Assembly (NCBI RefSeq): GCF_042675915.1
Contig: NZ_JBHTKL010000008.1
Coordinates: 1 to 61,035, forward strand
Origin: Thalassobacillus_A hwangdonensis
Lineage (GTDB): Bacteria; Bacillota; Bacilli; Bacillales; Halobacillaceae
Reading direction: 5' to 3'
Length of the DNA: 61,035 nucleotides
This document shows positions 54,041 through 61,035 of the stretch, piece after piece. Made by a program: the position numbers and the translations under genes. The number at the start of each line of letters is the position of its first letter. Within the stretch, counting starts at the first letter, position 1. Under the pieces are notes generated by a model. It was not told where the DNA came from. It saw nothing but the letters and a program-made list of their open reading frames with translations, and did not search any database.

Positions 54041-54090
54041 ATTATTTTGAAAAAAAGTTAAAAAACAACGAATCCAGGTGTAACATTCGC

Positions 54091-54118
54091 TTGACATAGG
54101 GGAGTGAAGTGTTATAAG
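54091..54118 (+). promoter_or_regulatory. SigA promoter of rplM-rpsI
   Basis: TTGACA at 54091-54096, a 16-bp spacer and TATAAG at 54113-54118. Confidence 0.75.
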
Positions 54119-54124
54119 ATATTC

Positions 54125-54180
54125 TATGGCATTTTATTTCTATACCACGATTAGCCCCGGAAAGTTAATCGTATTGAGAT
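54125..54180 (+). promoter_or_regulatory. L13 leader of rplM-rpsI
   Basis: ACGATTA (54147-54153) pairs with TAATCGT (54166-54172) around GCCCCGGAAAGT, shortly after the transcription start. Position and the CCACGATTA..GAAAG pattern fit the conserved Firmicutes L13 leader that controls rplM-rpsI. Assigned from memory of that family. Confidence 0.65.
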
Positions 54181-54231
54181 AAAACTTAAAAGCTCTGTGA
54201 AATATAAGAACAATTCAGGAGGGAAACCGAC

Positions 54232-54669
54232 ATGCGCACAACTTTCATGGCTAATGATAGTAATGTTGAACGCAAATGGTACGTTGTGGATGCTGAAGGA
54301 CAAACACTTGGTCGTCTATCAAGTGAAGTTGCTTCTATCCTTCGTGGTAAGCATAAACCAACTTATACACCGCACGTTGATACTGGAGATCATGTGATCA
54401 TCGTCAACGCTGAGAAAATTCATCTGACAGGTAAGAAGCTTAACGATAAAATTTACTACCGTCACTCTAACCACCCTGGCGGTCTGAAACAGCGTACGGC
54501 TAACGAAATGCGCACTAAATACCCTGAGCAAATGCTAGAACTAGCAATCAAGGGTATGCTGCCAAAAGGAAGCCTAGGACGTAAAATGGGCAAGAAGCTT
54601 CATGTATATGCTGGCCCAGAACACAAAAACCAAGCACAAAAACCAGAAGTTTACGAACTTCGCGGTTAA
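54232..54669 (+). CDS. rplM: 50S ribosomal protein L13
   Basis: 145 residues: MRTTFMANDSNVERKWYVVDAEGQ start, YRHSNHPGGLKQRTANEM and IKGMLPKGSLGRKMGKKL. AGGAGGG precedes ATG 54232; the first 13 residues agree with the B. subtilis start. Operon with rpsI. Confidence 0.98.
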   Translation: MRTTFMANDSNVERKWYVVDAEGQTLGRLSSEVASILRGKHKPTYTPHVDTGDHVIIVNAEKIHLTGKKLNDKIYYRHSNHPGGLKQRTANEMRTKYPEQMLELAIKGMLPKGSLGRKMGKKLHVYAGPEHKNQAQKPEVYELRG

Positions 54670-54688
54670 TCCAAGGAGGTAATGAAGA

Positions 54689-55081
54689 GTGGCACAAGTA
54701 CAATACTACGGTACTGGACGTCGTAAAAGCTCAACAGCACGTGTACGCCTTGTCCCTGGCAGCGGCCGTGTTGTGATCAATAATCGTGATGCTGAAGATT
54801 ATTTCCCATATGAAACACTTCGTGTTATCTTGAAACAGCCTCTAGCTGTTACAGAAACAGAAGGTAACTACGATGTATATGTAAACGTTGATGGTGGAGG
54901 ATTCACAGGTCAAGCAGGAGCTGTCCGTCACGGAATCGCTCGTGCGCTTCTAGAAGCAGACCCTGAATACCGTACTACACTTAAGCGTGAAGGACTTCTA
55001 ACGCGTGACGCTCGTGCTAAAGAACGTAAGAAATACGGTCTTAAAGGCGCTCGTCGTGCACCACAGTTCTCTAAGCGTTAA
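54689..55081 (+). CDS. rpsI: 30S ribosomal protein S9
   Basis: 130 residues: AQVQYYGTGRRKSSTARVRLVPGSG start and the C-terminal RRAPQFSKR tail that reaches P-site tRNA. The start is GTG 54689 with AAGGAGGTAATG upstream. Confidence 0.98.
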   Translation: MAQVQYYGTGRRKSSTARVRLVPGSGRVVINNRDAEDYFPYETLRVILKQPLAVTETEGNYDVYVNVDGGGFTGQAGAVRHGIARALLEADPEYRTTLKREGLLTRDARAKERKKYGLKGARRAPQFSKR

Positions 55082-55097
55082 TTTTATCAACACAACC

Positions 55098-55132
55098 AAA
55101 GTCTCTGGCCTTTATGGCTGGAGGCTTTTTTG
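55098..55132 (+). terminator. Terminator after rpsI
   Basis: A 13-bp stem with three wobbles (AAAGTCTCTGGCC at 98-110 with GGCTGGAGGCTTT at 116-128) and a T run. Confidence 0.88.
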
Positions 55133-55270
55133 TTTTGGCGAGGGTGCGAGGGCGGTTCCGGCGACTTTTCAGGGTTTCCAGCGAGTTTTAGAATTTACCG
55201 GCGAGTTCGCACAGCTTTCCAGCGCCATTTCAAATTATCCGGCGACTACACAAATTTACCGGCGACTGCT
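55133..55270. repeat. Short tandem repeat array, about seven units of 20-21 bp
   Basis: A (G/A)GCGA/C core recurs at 55137, 55160, 55180, 55200, 55221, 55241 and 55261 (steps 23, 20, 20, 21, 20, 20). Most cores are preceded by TTNCC, giving units like TTWCCGGCGASTNNNCANA. The units are diverged but phased at two helical turns. The array fills the space between the rpsI terminator and cwlD and has no open frame of its own. Confidence 0.85.
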
Positions 55271-55352
55271 CACACCTAACCATTCATCCGCTTCAAAAAT
55301 TTCATAATTCCCTGCCTTGTCCCATATAGTGAAAGGAGACTATCTTGAGAGG

Positions 55353-56078
55353 GTGGGAGACGTGATCCATCGTCTGAAAATCATTACTTGGTTGTGTGGT
55401 TTGACGATACTGGTTTTTCTTGTGGCATATCCAATCCAGGAAGCGAAGGACACCTGGCAGTCATGGTCGCTTCCATTAGCAGGGAAAGTGATTGTGCTTG
55501 ATCCTGGGCACGGAGGTCCTGACGGGGGTGCTGTCGGATCGGACGAGACGCTTGAGAAGGATATTGCGTTGCAAGTATCGGATTACTTGCGTGACTATCT
55601 GCAGGAAGCAGGCGCATTAGTATATATGACGCGTGAAGAGGATGTTGATCTGGCTGCAGAAGGAACGAGTGGACTGGCCCGGCGAAAATCGGAAGATATC
55701 AGAGCCAGGGTAGCATTTATCAAAGATAAGGATCCGGACTTTTTCTTAAGCATGCACTTGAATGCCATTCCTTCTTCCAAATGGCATGGAGCGCAGACGT
55801 TTTATTACCCGGAACTTGAAGGAAGTAAGCACTTGGCAAGCTTCATTCAATCGGAAATCAAGCGGAACCTTGAGAATACGGAACGATCTGCAATGGCGAT
55901 CAATGGAATCTATGTGTTGAAACACGCAGATACACCTGGAGCTCTTGTCGAGATCGGATTCCTTTCGAACCCGCATGAACGCGATCTGCTGAAGTCAGAT
56001 ACCTATCAGCGGAAAATGGCTGCATCCATCTATGAAGGTATCTTAAGGTACACGACAGAAGGGGAGTATCCTGAATAA
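55353..56078 (+). CDS. cwlD: Spore-cortex N-acetylmuramoyl-L-alanine amidase CwlD
   Basis: About 241 residues: an N-terminal membrane anchor (about 8-30), then an Amidase_3 domain with zinc ligands in LDPGHGGPDGGA, EKDIAL and SMHLNA and the catalytic Glu in VEIGFLSN. It trims peptides from spore peptidoglycan so that muramic-delta-lactam can form. The start is uncertain: GTG 55353 has AAAGGAG 14 bases upstream; GTG 55362 would have GGGAG only two bases away; the frame opens at 55317 with TTG. salA follows. Confidence 0.88.
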   Translation: MGDVIHRLKIITWLCGLTILVFLVAYPIQEAKDTWQSWSLPLAGKVIVLDPGHGGPDGGAVGSDETLEKDIALQVSDYLRDYLQEAGALVYMTREEDVDLAAEGTSGLARRKSEDIRARVAFIKDKDPDFFLSMHLNAIPSSKWHGAQTFYYPELEGSKHLASFIQSEIKRNLENTERSAMAINGIYVLKHADTPGALVEIGFLSNPHERDLLKSDTYQRKMAASIYEGILRYTTEGEYPE

Positions 56079-56165
56079 GGAACCACCCTGGTGCAAATCA
56101 CTTAGAAAGCGTTTCAAATATGTTATACTTGCAGGGAATGATCATTTATAAGGATGGTGACTCCC

Positions 56166-57221
56166 GTGTTAACGAATGAAGAGGTAATTAAACTACTTCA
56201 GCCGATCGAAGATCCGTTTTTACATAAAACGTTAGAAGAAACCGGTGGAGTGGAAGAGATAAAGATCAAAGAAGAGAAGAATCATGTCAGTGTGAAGATT
56301 GCGGTGGCTAAGACGAATACCGCTGAACAGATGCAGCTTCAGCAGGAAATCGTCAATGTTCTGAAAGGTGCAGGAGCGGCTACGGTCGGTTTGCGATTCA
56401 CCCAACTTCCTGATGAAGTGATTCAGAAGTATGAACAGACTGCCAAGAAAGCGGAAGAGGCGAAGCTGTTAGGTGGACAAACAGATACGACCTTCATTTC
56501 CGTTGCAAGTGGTAAAGGTGGCGTAGGGAAATCTACGGTCACCGTCAACCTGGCAATCGCCCTTTCCCGTCTAGGGAAAAAAGTAGGTATCATTGATGCG
56601 GACATCTATGGATTTAGTGTTCCCGATATGATGGGAGTAGAAGAACGCCCGGTTGTGCGTGGGGAAAAGATCATTCCGGTCGAGCGATTCGGAGTGAAAG
56701 TCATTTCCATGGGCTTCTTTGTGGAAGATAATTCCCCGATCATTTGGCGTGGCCCAATGCTTGGAAAAATGTTGACGAGCTTTTTCAAGGAAGTAGAGTG
56801 GGGCGAGCTCGACTATCTATTGCTTGATTTACCTCCAGGAACAGGAGATGTTGCACTGGATGTCCATGCAATGCTTCCTACATCGAAGGAAATCATCGTT
56901 ACGACACCTCACCCTACGGCTGCTTTCGTAGCGGCTCGTGCAGGGCAGATGGCGCTTAAGACAGACCACGATATCCTCGGTGTTGTTGAAAATATGGCGT
57001 TCTTCGAAAGTAAACTTACTGGAGAAAAAGAATTCGTCTTCGGAAGAGGTGGAGGAGCTAAGCTAGCGGATCAATTGCAGACAGAAGTGCTTGGTCAGCT
57101 GCCGCTTCAGCAGCCATTTGAGGAAGAGGAAGTTTTCGCTCCATCCGTTTACCAGGAAGACCACCCGACTGGGAAAGTGTTCCGCAATATTGCAGCAAAA
57201 GTCATTGATAAAACATCATAA
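56166..57221 (+). CDS. salA: SalA/Mrp-family P-loop ATPase
   Basis: 351 residues: a short N-terminal DUF59/MIP18-like domain (about 1-85), then a MinD/Mrp ATPase domain with the deviant Walker A SGKGGVGKS and LDLPPGTGDV. The CxxC that marks iron-sulfur carriers in some Mrp proteins is not seen. B. subtilis SalA represses scoC. GTG 56166 is chosen (AGGATGGTGA 5 bases upstream); in-frame ATG 56154 sits inside that RBS. Confidence 0.92.
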   Translation: MLTNEEVIKLLQPIEDPFLHKTLEETGGVEEIKIKEEKNHVSVKIAVAKTNTAEQMQLQQEIVNVLKGAGAATVGLRFTQLPDEVIQKYEQTAKKAEEAKLLGGQTDTTFISVASGKGGVGKSTVTVNLAIALSRLGKKVGIIDADIYGFSVPDMMGVEERPVVRGEKIIPVERFGVKVISMGFFVEDNSPIIWRGPMLGKMLTSFFKEVEWGELDYLLLDLPPGTGDVALDVHAMLPTSKEIIVTTPHPTAAFVAARAGQMALKTDHDILGVVENMAFFESKLTGEKEFVFGRGGGAKLADQLQTEVLGQLPLQQPFEEEEVFAPSVYQEDHPTGKVFRNIAAKVIDKTS

Positions 57222-57256
57222 AAAAATGCGCGGCTGGTTGTCAGCCGCGCATTTTT
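57222..57256. terminator. Bidirectional terminator between salA and gerD
   Basis: A-run plus TGCGCGGCTG (up to 57236) pairs with CAGCCGCGCA plus T-run (57242-57256) around GTTGT. It serves both convergent genes. Confidence 0.93.
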
Positions 57257-57270
57257 ATTTAAGGCTGTTC

Positions 57271-57927
57271 TTATTGCTCTGAACTTCCGGATTGGGATTC
57301 TCCTTGTTCATCTTCACCAGAACCACCACCGCCACCTTCTCCTCCGCCTTTCTTGCCTTCTTCTTTCTGTTGCCCCTCACCAGCTTTCATCTGCTCAGCG
57401 GCTTTCAGTAAAGTTTGGGTCATTTCAGCTTTGAATAGAGGGCTGTTCAATGTTTCCTGGATCGTCTTCTGCAAATGCTCTTTGAACTTCTGCCCTTGCA
57501 GGACCGAGGTAAGCTGTTCCATCATTTCAGGGTTATTGTAAAGCTCCATCATCGACTTCTGATATTCAGGGTCTTCCATCAGACCTTTCATCAGTTCTTC
57601 CTGTTGTTTTTTCATCGATTCACCAAAAGCCTGGACGAATTTTGGATCAGAGAACATCTTCTCCCAGAATGCCTTCCCTTCTTCAGAAGAGAGTGCTTTA
57701 TTGACGGCTTCATTGACAGCTTTGGAATCCAATGCCATCGCCTGCTGCATCTTTTCATCCGCTAACACTTCGGTCATCGCTTTTTTTCCATCATCGGTTT
57801 TCAATATATCGACCATCATTTTTTTCGTTTCTTCATAGTCGGCTTGTTCTCCACCTGAAGAATTACCTGCACAGGCAACCAGGGACACAATCAACAAACC
57901 GATCAACATGTTTCGTAGCATGGACAT
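57271..57927 (-). CDS. gerD: GerD spore germination lipoprotein
   Basis: 218 residues. A lipoprotein signal peptide ends in the lipobox LVAC with Cys19, and a long helical region (about 30-180) follows, the GerD core with FGESMKKQQEELMKGLMED. GerD scaffolds GerA-type receptors into the germinosome in the spore inner membrane. The C-terminal 30 residues are low-complexity Gly/Ser/Glu. ATG 57927 has AAAGGGGAC 6 bases upstream on the minus strand; an in-frame ATG two codons later is possible. A SigG-type promoter precedes it. Confidence 0.93.
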   Translation of the reverse strand: MSMLRNMLIGLLIVSLVACAGNSSGGEQADYEETKKMMVDILKTDDGKKAMTEVLADEKMQQAMALDSKAVNEAVNKALSSEEGKAFWEKMFSDPKFVQAFGESMKKQQEELMKGLMEDPEYQKSMMELYNNPEMMEQLTSVLQGQKFKEHLQKTIQETLNSPLFKAEMTQTLLKAAEQMKAGEGQQKEEGKKGGGEGGGGGSGEDEQGESQSGSSEQ

Positions 57928-57959
57928 AGGTATGTCCCCTTTCTTTCTCTATTACTACT

Positions 57960-57988
57960 TAATATGGTGAACAATGTGAAAAATATGC
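57960..57988 (-). promoter_or_regulatory. Candidate SigG promoter of gerD
   Basis: On the minus strand GCATA (57988-57984), a 17-bp spacer and CATATTA (57966-57960) fit the SigG pattern GHATR / CATWNTA. gerD is known as a SigG gene in B. subtilis. Confidence 0.55.
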
Positions 57989-58092
57989 GCCTCATCTAGG
58001 AAAAAGCGTGGAGGTCATGATAAAATACGGAAGGGAAATCATTTACAAAATGCGAGCCGAATCGCATCTTTTAAAACATAGGGGGAACGATC

Positions 58093-58767
58093 GTGACGAG
58101 TCGTAAATGGGTACGGTTATTTTTGACGACACTGTTGTTAGGTGGAGGACTCACTCTGCTTGTCAGTTTCGTCGTTAAAAGTGAATCATATGCGGATGTA
58201 TTGAATCCATTCAACTTCCTTGAGTTGATTGGTGTCATTTTATTTTTTGCAGGACTAGGTTTCATATTCAGTGTCATCAGTCAAATGGGCTTTTTCGCTT
58301 ATTTGACCGTGCATCAGTTCGGAATGGGGTTATTCCGAAGCTTGTGGCCAGGTGTGCAGGTTTTCCTTATCGCTTTTGCTTTATTCGACCTTGTGTATTT
58401 CCGTTACAGAGCAGCGGATGAAGGTGTCAGTATTTGGCCTTACATTTGGACAGCAGTTGCTTTACTTGCTGTAGGCATCATCATCGCGGCAATCAAAGCG
58501 AAGGAAACCAACAAGAAAGCTTTCATTCCAGCGCTGTTCTTCATGGTGGTCGTTACTGCTGTGGAGTGGGTTCCGGCACTGCAAGCGGATGGATTGGATT
58601 ATGTGTGGCTGATGATTATTCCATTACTAACCTGTAATGCCTATCAGCTTCTGCTATTGCATCGTCTGACAGGTACACCAGAAAAATCGGTGAACGAACC
58701 AGCCGAACAACCACCTAAGATCAATAAGCAAAAAAAGAAAAACCGTAAAAAAAACCGAAGAAAATAA
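58093..58767 (+). CDS. kbaA: KbaA, KinB-pathway activator membrane protein
   Basis: 224 residues with about six hydrophobic helices (about 8-28, 42-62, 68-90, 96-112, 119-138, 146-190) and a highly basic C-terminal tail (KQKKKNRKKNRRK). KbaA is needed for KinB-dependent phosphorelay input to Spo0A in B. subtilis, and the place between gerD and pdaB is the same. The start is GTG 58093, with GGGGGAACG upstream. Confidence 0.9.
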   Translation: MTSRKWVRLFLTTLLLGGGLTLLVSFVVKSESYADVLNPFNFLELIGVILFFAGLGFIFSVISQMGFFAYLTVHQFGMGLFRSLWPGVQVFLIAFALFDLVYFRYRAADEGVSIWPYIWTAVALLAVGIIIAAIKAKETNKKAFIPALFFMVVVTAVEWVPALQADGLDYVWLMIIPLLTCNAYQLLLLHRLTGTPEKSVNEPAEQPPKINKQKKKNRKKNRRK

Positions 58768-58808
58768 AAAATGAGGAAGCCCAGCAATGTGAGGCTTCCT
58801 CATTTTTT
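58766..58808. terminator. Bidirectional terminator between kbaA and pdaB
   Basis: A-run plus ATGAGGAAGCC (771-781) pairs with GGCTTCCTCAT (793-803) plus T-run around an 11-base loop. Confidence 0.93.
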
Positions 58809-59565
58809 ATTTTATTTCTTTTGCATTTGCTTCTGTCCCAGCCACAAGATCTGAAATTCGAACAAGTTTCAGGCCTTTCTTTTTCAAGGCAGGGAGAATC
58901 GTATCCAGAGCTTTAGGTGTCTGCTTAACAGAGTCAGAAGCGTGGAGCAGGATGATATCTCCTTTCGAGCTTTCTTTCATTACATCGTCGATGATCTTCT
59001 CTGTACCAGGATTTTTCCAATCGTTCGGATTGACACTCCACTGGACGACATCAAATCCCTGTTTATCTGCAATCGTCAATACTTCCTTGTTGAAATGTCC
59101 ATGTGGCGGTCTGAGGAGGTGAATCTCCTCATAACCAAGCTTGCCGAAAATTTCTTTCGCATAGTTCAGGTCTTTTCGAACTTGCTCCGGCTCTTTCTCC
59201 AAGTAACTGATATACCGATATCCCATCATGCCGATTTCGTGTTCACCTTCGCTAATCTTATCCAAGAGATCCGGATGGCGCTCTGCCCATTCCCCGCTCA
59301 CAAAAAAAGTCGCTTTCACTTCATGTTTCTTTAATTGCTCAAGGATCTGGTGGACCTTTTCTGTCCCCCAGCTGATGTTGAATGTAACAGCTACTGCCGA
59401 TGCTTTATCATCCCCTCTGCTGAGAGCCTGTGGACCATTGTCTGTTGAAAATACAGATAAAGGATTCATTTGCCCAAACCATAAAAACAATGCACAGAAA
59501 AATGCGAGTAGAATGATGATGCCGTAGCGCTTGATTTTTTTCATATGCCACACAAAAAAGTGCAT
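58807..59565 (-). CDS. pdaB: PdaB, sporulation polysaccharide-deacetylase family protein
   Basis: 252 residues: an N-terminal membrane anchor (about 12-32), then a NodB-homology domain. Motif 1 reads TFNISWG, where the family's first catalytic Asp is Asn. Motif 2, EHEIGMMGYRY, lacks the H-x3-H zinc histidines, as PdaB proteins generally do. Motif 3 RPPHGHFN and motif 5 LLHAS are kept. B. subtilis PdaB is needed for spore cortex maintenance. ATG 59565 has AGGGGTG upstream. A SigE-like promoter precedes it. Confidence 0.9.
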   Translation of the reverse strand: MHFFVWHMKKIKRYGIIILLAFFCALFLWFGQMNPLSVFSTDNGPQALSRGDDKASAVAVTFNISWGTEKVHQILEQLKKHEVKATFFVSGEWAERHPDLLDKISEGEHEIGMMGYRYISYLEKEPEQVRKDLNYAKEIFGKLGYEEIHLLRPPHGHFNKEVLTIADKQGFDVVQWSVNPNDWKNPGTEKIIDDVMKESSKGDIILLHASDSVKQTPKALDTILPALKKKGLKLVRISDLVAGTEANAKEIK

Positions 59566-59598
59566 GGAACACCCCTACTTTCCAGATGGACTTGATAC

Positions 59599-59627
59599 AG
59601 TCTATGTACAAGGGTGACGAGCTATGC
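59599..59627 (-). promoter_or_regulatory. Candidate SigE promoter of pdaB
   Basis: On the minus strand GCATAGC (59627-59621), a 14-bp spacer and CATAGACT (59606-59599) resemble the SigE pattern KMATATT-N14-CATACAMT with four or five mismatches in total. Low weight. Confidence 0.35.
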
Positions 59628-59704
59628 CGGATAGGCGGGAGTTTTTCATAATAAAGAAATAAGTGGGAATAATGGTAATACAACAGTACAGTGAGGTGAT
59701 TGTC

Positions 59705-59926
59705 GTGTTAGGGTTATTGATGAGTGAAATGGAAAAAGATGAAATCGAATACCTATTACGAAGAGAGCTGGAAGAACTGCTCCTCGATCTTGGAGACCAT
59801 AGGATTGACCATATGGTTAAACGGGCAATGCAGGAGAGGTATGGAGTTTTATTTCAATTGTTCAAAAAAGTCGCTTCACATAAAGACTGTATAAAGTATA
59901 TGCCCCGAAAGAGAATACAACGCTGA
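59705..59926 (+). CDS. Small charged protein of unknown function
   Basis: 73 residues: MLGLLMSEMEKDEIEYLLRR start, predicted helical, rich in Leu/Glu/Arg, no membrane segment or cysteine pair (one Cys near the end, in SHKDCIKYM). I do not recognise the family with certainty; the EYLLRRELEELLLD pattern suggests a conserved Bacillaceae protein. GTG 59705 follows GAGGTGAT by 4 bases; upstream in-frame ATG codons lack an RBS. It lies between divergent pdaB and pgmB. Confidence 0.7.
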   Translation: MLGLLMSEMEKDEIEYLLRRELEELLLDLGDHRIDHMVKRAMQERYGVLFQLFKKVASHKDCIKYMPRKRIQR

Positions 59927-59977
59927 AGGAAATGTGATATATTCAACGTAGTATTTGCTTTATAGGGAGTGGGGAGC

Positions 59978-60637
59978 ATGCAACAACTGAAGGGGATTAT
60001 TTTTGACTTGGACGGAGTCATTACAGATACTGCTGAATATCATTATCTAGCCTGGAAGCAGTTAGCGGAAGATCTGGGAATTCCATTTGATCGAACGTTC
60101 AATGAAAAACTTAAGGGCATCAGCAGAATGGAATCATTGGAAATCATACTTGAAGAAGGCAACATCACTTTATCTGAAGAGGAAAAACAGCGACAGGCCG
60201 CTCAAAAGAACGAGCATTATAAGACAATGATTGAAAAAATCACACCCGATGATCTACTTCCGGGAGTCAAATCGTTCATGGAAGAGGCGAAAGCTGCCGG
60301 GTTAAAAACAGCTTTGGCATCGGCCAGTAAAAACGCACAAGCAGTCATCGAGCGTTTAGAAGTCACCCATTTGCTGGATAGCGTAGTAGATGCAGCTACC
60401 GTGAAACAAGGGAAACCTCATCCGGAAGTATTCTTAAGAGCAGCTGAACAAATCGGATTGAACGCCTCAGAATGTGTCGGAGTGGAAGATGCGCAGGCGG
60501 GTGTCAAAGCGATCAAAGCTGCAGACATGTTCGCAGTAGGAGTAGGAGATCCTGTATCCCTTCAAGAAGCGGATTGGGTCATTCAGGATACGAAGCTTTT
60601 GACTCTGGACGCATTGAAGGAAAAGTTGAACAAGTAA
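59978..60637 (+). CDS. pgmB: Beta-phosphoglucomutase (HAD superfamily)
   Basis: 219 residues. The HAD nucleophile motif FDLDGVITDTAEYHYLAWK, the cap residues KGISRMESLE, the motif II serine in ALASASKNA, lysine in KQGKPHPEVF and acidic motif VGVEDAQAGV all match beta-phosphoglucomutase, which converts beta-glucose-1-P to glucose-6-P after maltose or trehalose phosphorolysis. No phosphorylase or sugar transporter gene is next to it. ATG 59978 follows GGGAGTGGGG; in-frame GTG 59969 lies in that RBS. Confidence 0.9.
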   Translation: MQQLKGIIFDLDGVITDTAEYHYLAWKQLAEDLGIPFDRTFNEKLKGISRMESLEIILEEGNITLSEEEKQRQAAQKNEHYKTMIEKITPDDLLPGVKSFMEEAKAAGLKTALASASKNAQAVIERLEVTHLLDSVVDAATVKQGKPHPEVFLRAAEQIGLNASECVGVEDAQAGVKAIKAADMFAVGVGDPVSLQEADWVIQDTKLLTLDALKEKLNK

Positions 60638-60647
60638 CGGTTGATAT

Positions 60648-60697
60648 AAAAACAGCAGCTGTCGGATCAATGATCTAACAGCTGCTTTTAATTTTTT
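60648..60697 (+). terminator. Terminator after pgmB
   Basis: AGCAGCTGT (654-662) pairs with ACAGCTGCT (678-686), with an inner GATC/GATC stem, then a T-rich tail. It separates pgmB from the rrn promoters. Confidence 0.88.
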
Positions 60698-60719
60698 ATA
60701 AGAAAATCTCCAATAGTTA

Positions 60720-60749
60720 TTGACTTAAGAAAAAAATCTATGCTATATT
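60720..60749 (+). promoter_or_regulatory. rrn promoter P1
   Basis: TTGACT at 60720-60725, an 18-bp spacer ending TGC and TATATT at 60744-60749, preceded by AT-rich DNA that may act as an UP element. Confidence 0.8.
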
Positions 60750-60827
60750 AGTTTCTGTTGTCGGGGAACAACGACATCAACAAACAGAAAACATTAATTG
60801 GATTTAAAGTTTTTTTGTTGAAAGATG

Positions 60828-60856
60828 TTGACTTTGAAACCCAGACATGATAAATT
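60828..60856 (+). promoter_or_regulatory. rrn promoter P2
   Basis: TTGACT at 60828-60833, a 17-bp spacer and TAAATT at 60851-60856. Tandem P1/P2 about 108 bp apart is the usual Bacillus rrn arrangement. Between them TTTCTGTT (752-759) and AACAGAAA (783-790) form a stem around an inner TGTCG/CGACA hairpin. Confidence 0.8.
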
Positions 60857-60859
60857 AAT

Positions 60860-61003
60860 TCTTGTCGCTAAAAACGACAGAAACACAATTTGATCTTTGA
60901 AAACTGAACGAACCAACCAGTACGTCAATTACGTTTCTTCATTATATGAGGCAACGACAACAAGCACTTTCGAGTGCATTTTTATGAGCTAATCAACTCA
61001 ACT
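60860..61003 (+). other. 16S rRNA leader of the next rrn operon
   Basis: The leader contains TTTGAAAACTGAACG at about 60897-60911, a sequence seen before many Bacillaceae rRNA genes, and a small hairpin GCACTttcgAGTGC at 60964-60977. It would pair with the 16S-23S spacer for RNase III cleavage. Confidence 0.7.
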
Positions 61004-61035
61004 TTTATGGAGAGTTTGATCCTGGCTCAGGACGA
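61004..61035 (+). rRNA. rrs: 16S ribosomal RNA, 5' end only
   Basis: GGAGAGTTTGATCCTGGCTC at 61009-61028 is the universal 16S 5' sequence; the gene runs off the window. The exact mature 5' end is set by analogy and may be a few bases off. Confidence 0.95.

Noticed and set aside
55133..55270. CRISPR array
   Set aside because: The unit is only 20-21 bp with diverged cores and no separate repeat and spacer parts; no cas genes are nearby.
56102..56129. salA promoter TTAGAA-N16-TATACT
   Set aside because: The -35 box is poor; salA could equally be read from cwlD. Left out of the feature list.
57353..57929. Plus-strand open frames over gerD
   Set aside because: They are the complement of gerD, which has a lipobox, an RBS and a promoter on the minus strand.

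Overview
The window is a contiguous piece of chromosome from an endospore-forming Bacillaceae (Firmicutes). Gene order and protein sequence follow the Bacillus subtilis ctsR-to-pdaB region closely. The spore genes gerD, kbaA, pdaB and cwlD, the tRNA-Cys T-box, the ECF transporter and CtsR/McsB heat-shock control all fit. The intergenic repeats look like those I remember from halophilic relatives such as Halobacillus or Virgibacillus, but that genus guess is from memory only. The window opens in the last bases of a 5S rRNA and closes in the first bases of a 16S rRNA, so it is the whole interval between two rrn operons, and almost everything in it is transcribed left to right.

Layout: (1) 1-960, 5S end, terminator and an MgtC-family membrane protein. 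(2) 1.2-8.5 kb, the CtsR regulon ctsR-mcsA-mcsB-clpC, then radA-disA behind a candidate ECF-sigma promoter. (3) 8.6-17.7 kb, a PIN/TRAM membrane protein (YacL type), an in-frame ispD-ispF fusion, gltX, a cysteine T-box, cysE-cysS, mrnC, rlmB, rae1 and sigH. (4) 17.7-22.1 kb, rpmG, secE, nusG, rplK, rplA, rplJ, rplL and an RsmC-like methyltransferase. (5) 22.4-34.6 kb, rpoB, rpoC, rplGB, rpsL, rpsG, fusA, tuf. (6) 34.7-35.3 kb, an isolated GPP34 (GOLPH3-like) gene. (7) 35.4-50.6 kb, the S10-spc-alpha ribosomal super-cluster with secY, adk, map, infA and rpoA. (8) 50.8-55.1 kb, ecfA1-ecfA2-ecfT, truA, rplM, rpsI. (9) 55.1-60.7 kb, a short tandem repeat array, then cwlD, salA, gerD (-), kbaA, pdaB (-), a small unknown ORF and a beta-phosphoglucomutase gene. 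(10) The rrn promoters, leader and 16S start.

The genes form the growth core of the cell (RNA polymerase, ribosome, elongation factors, Sec translocon, adenylate kinase, methionine aminopeptidase) flanked by stress control (CtsR, McsAB, ClpC, RadA, DisA) and sporulation/germination functions (SigH, CwlD, GerD, KbaA, PdaB). Regulation is visible as CtsR heptads, a TGC-specifier T-box, L10 and L13 leaders, tandem consensus promoters before rpsJ and the rrn operon, and many intrinsic terminators.

I saw no CRISPR array, prophage, transposase or defence island. The least ordinary items are the IspD-IspF fusion that keeps an internal ribosome binding site, a long inverted repeat between the T-box and cysE, a seven-unit array with 20-21 bp period after rpsI, a GPP34 gene inserted between tuf and rpsJ, an Asp-to-Asn change at the first deacetylase motif of PdaB, and several hairpin-bearing leaders (nusG, rpoB, tuf, rplA, rpsJ, rpoA).
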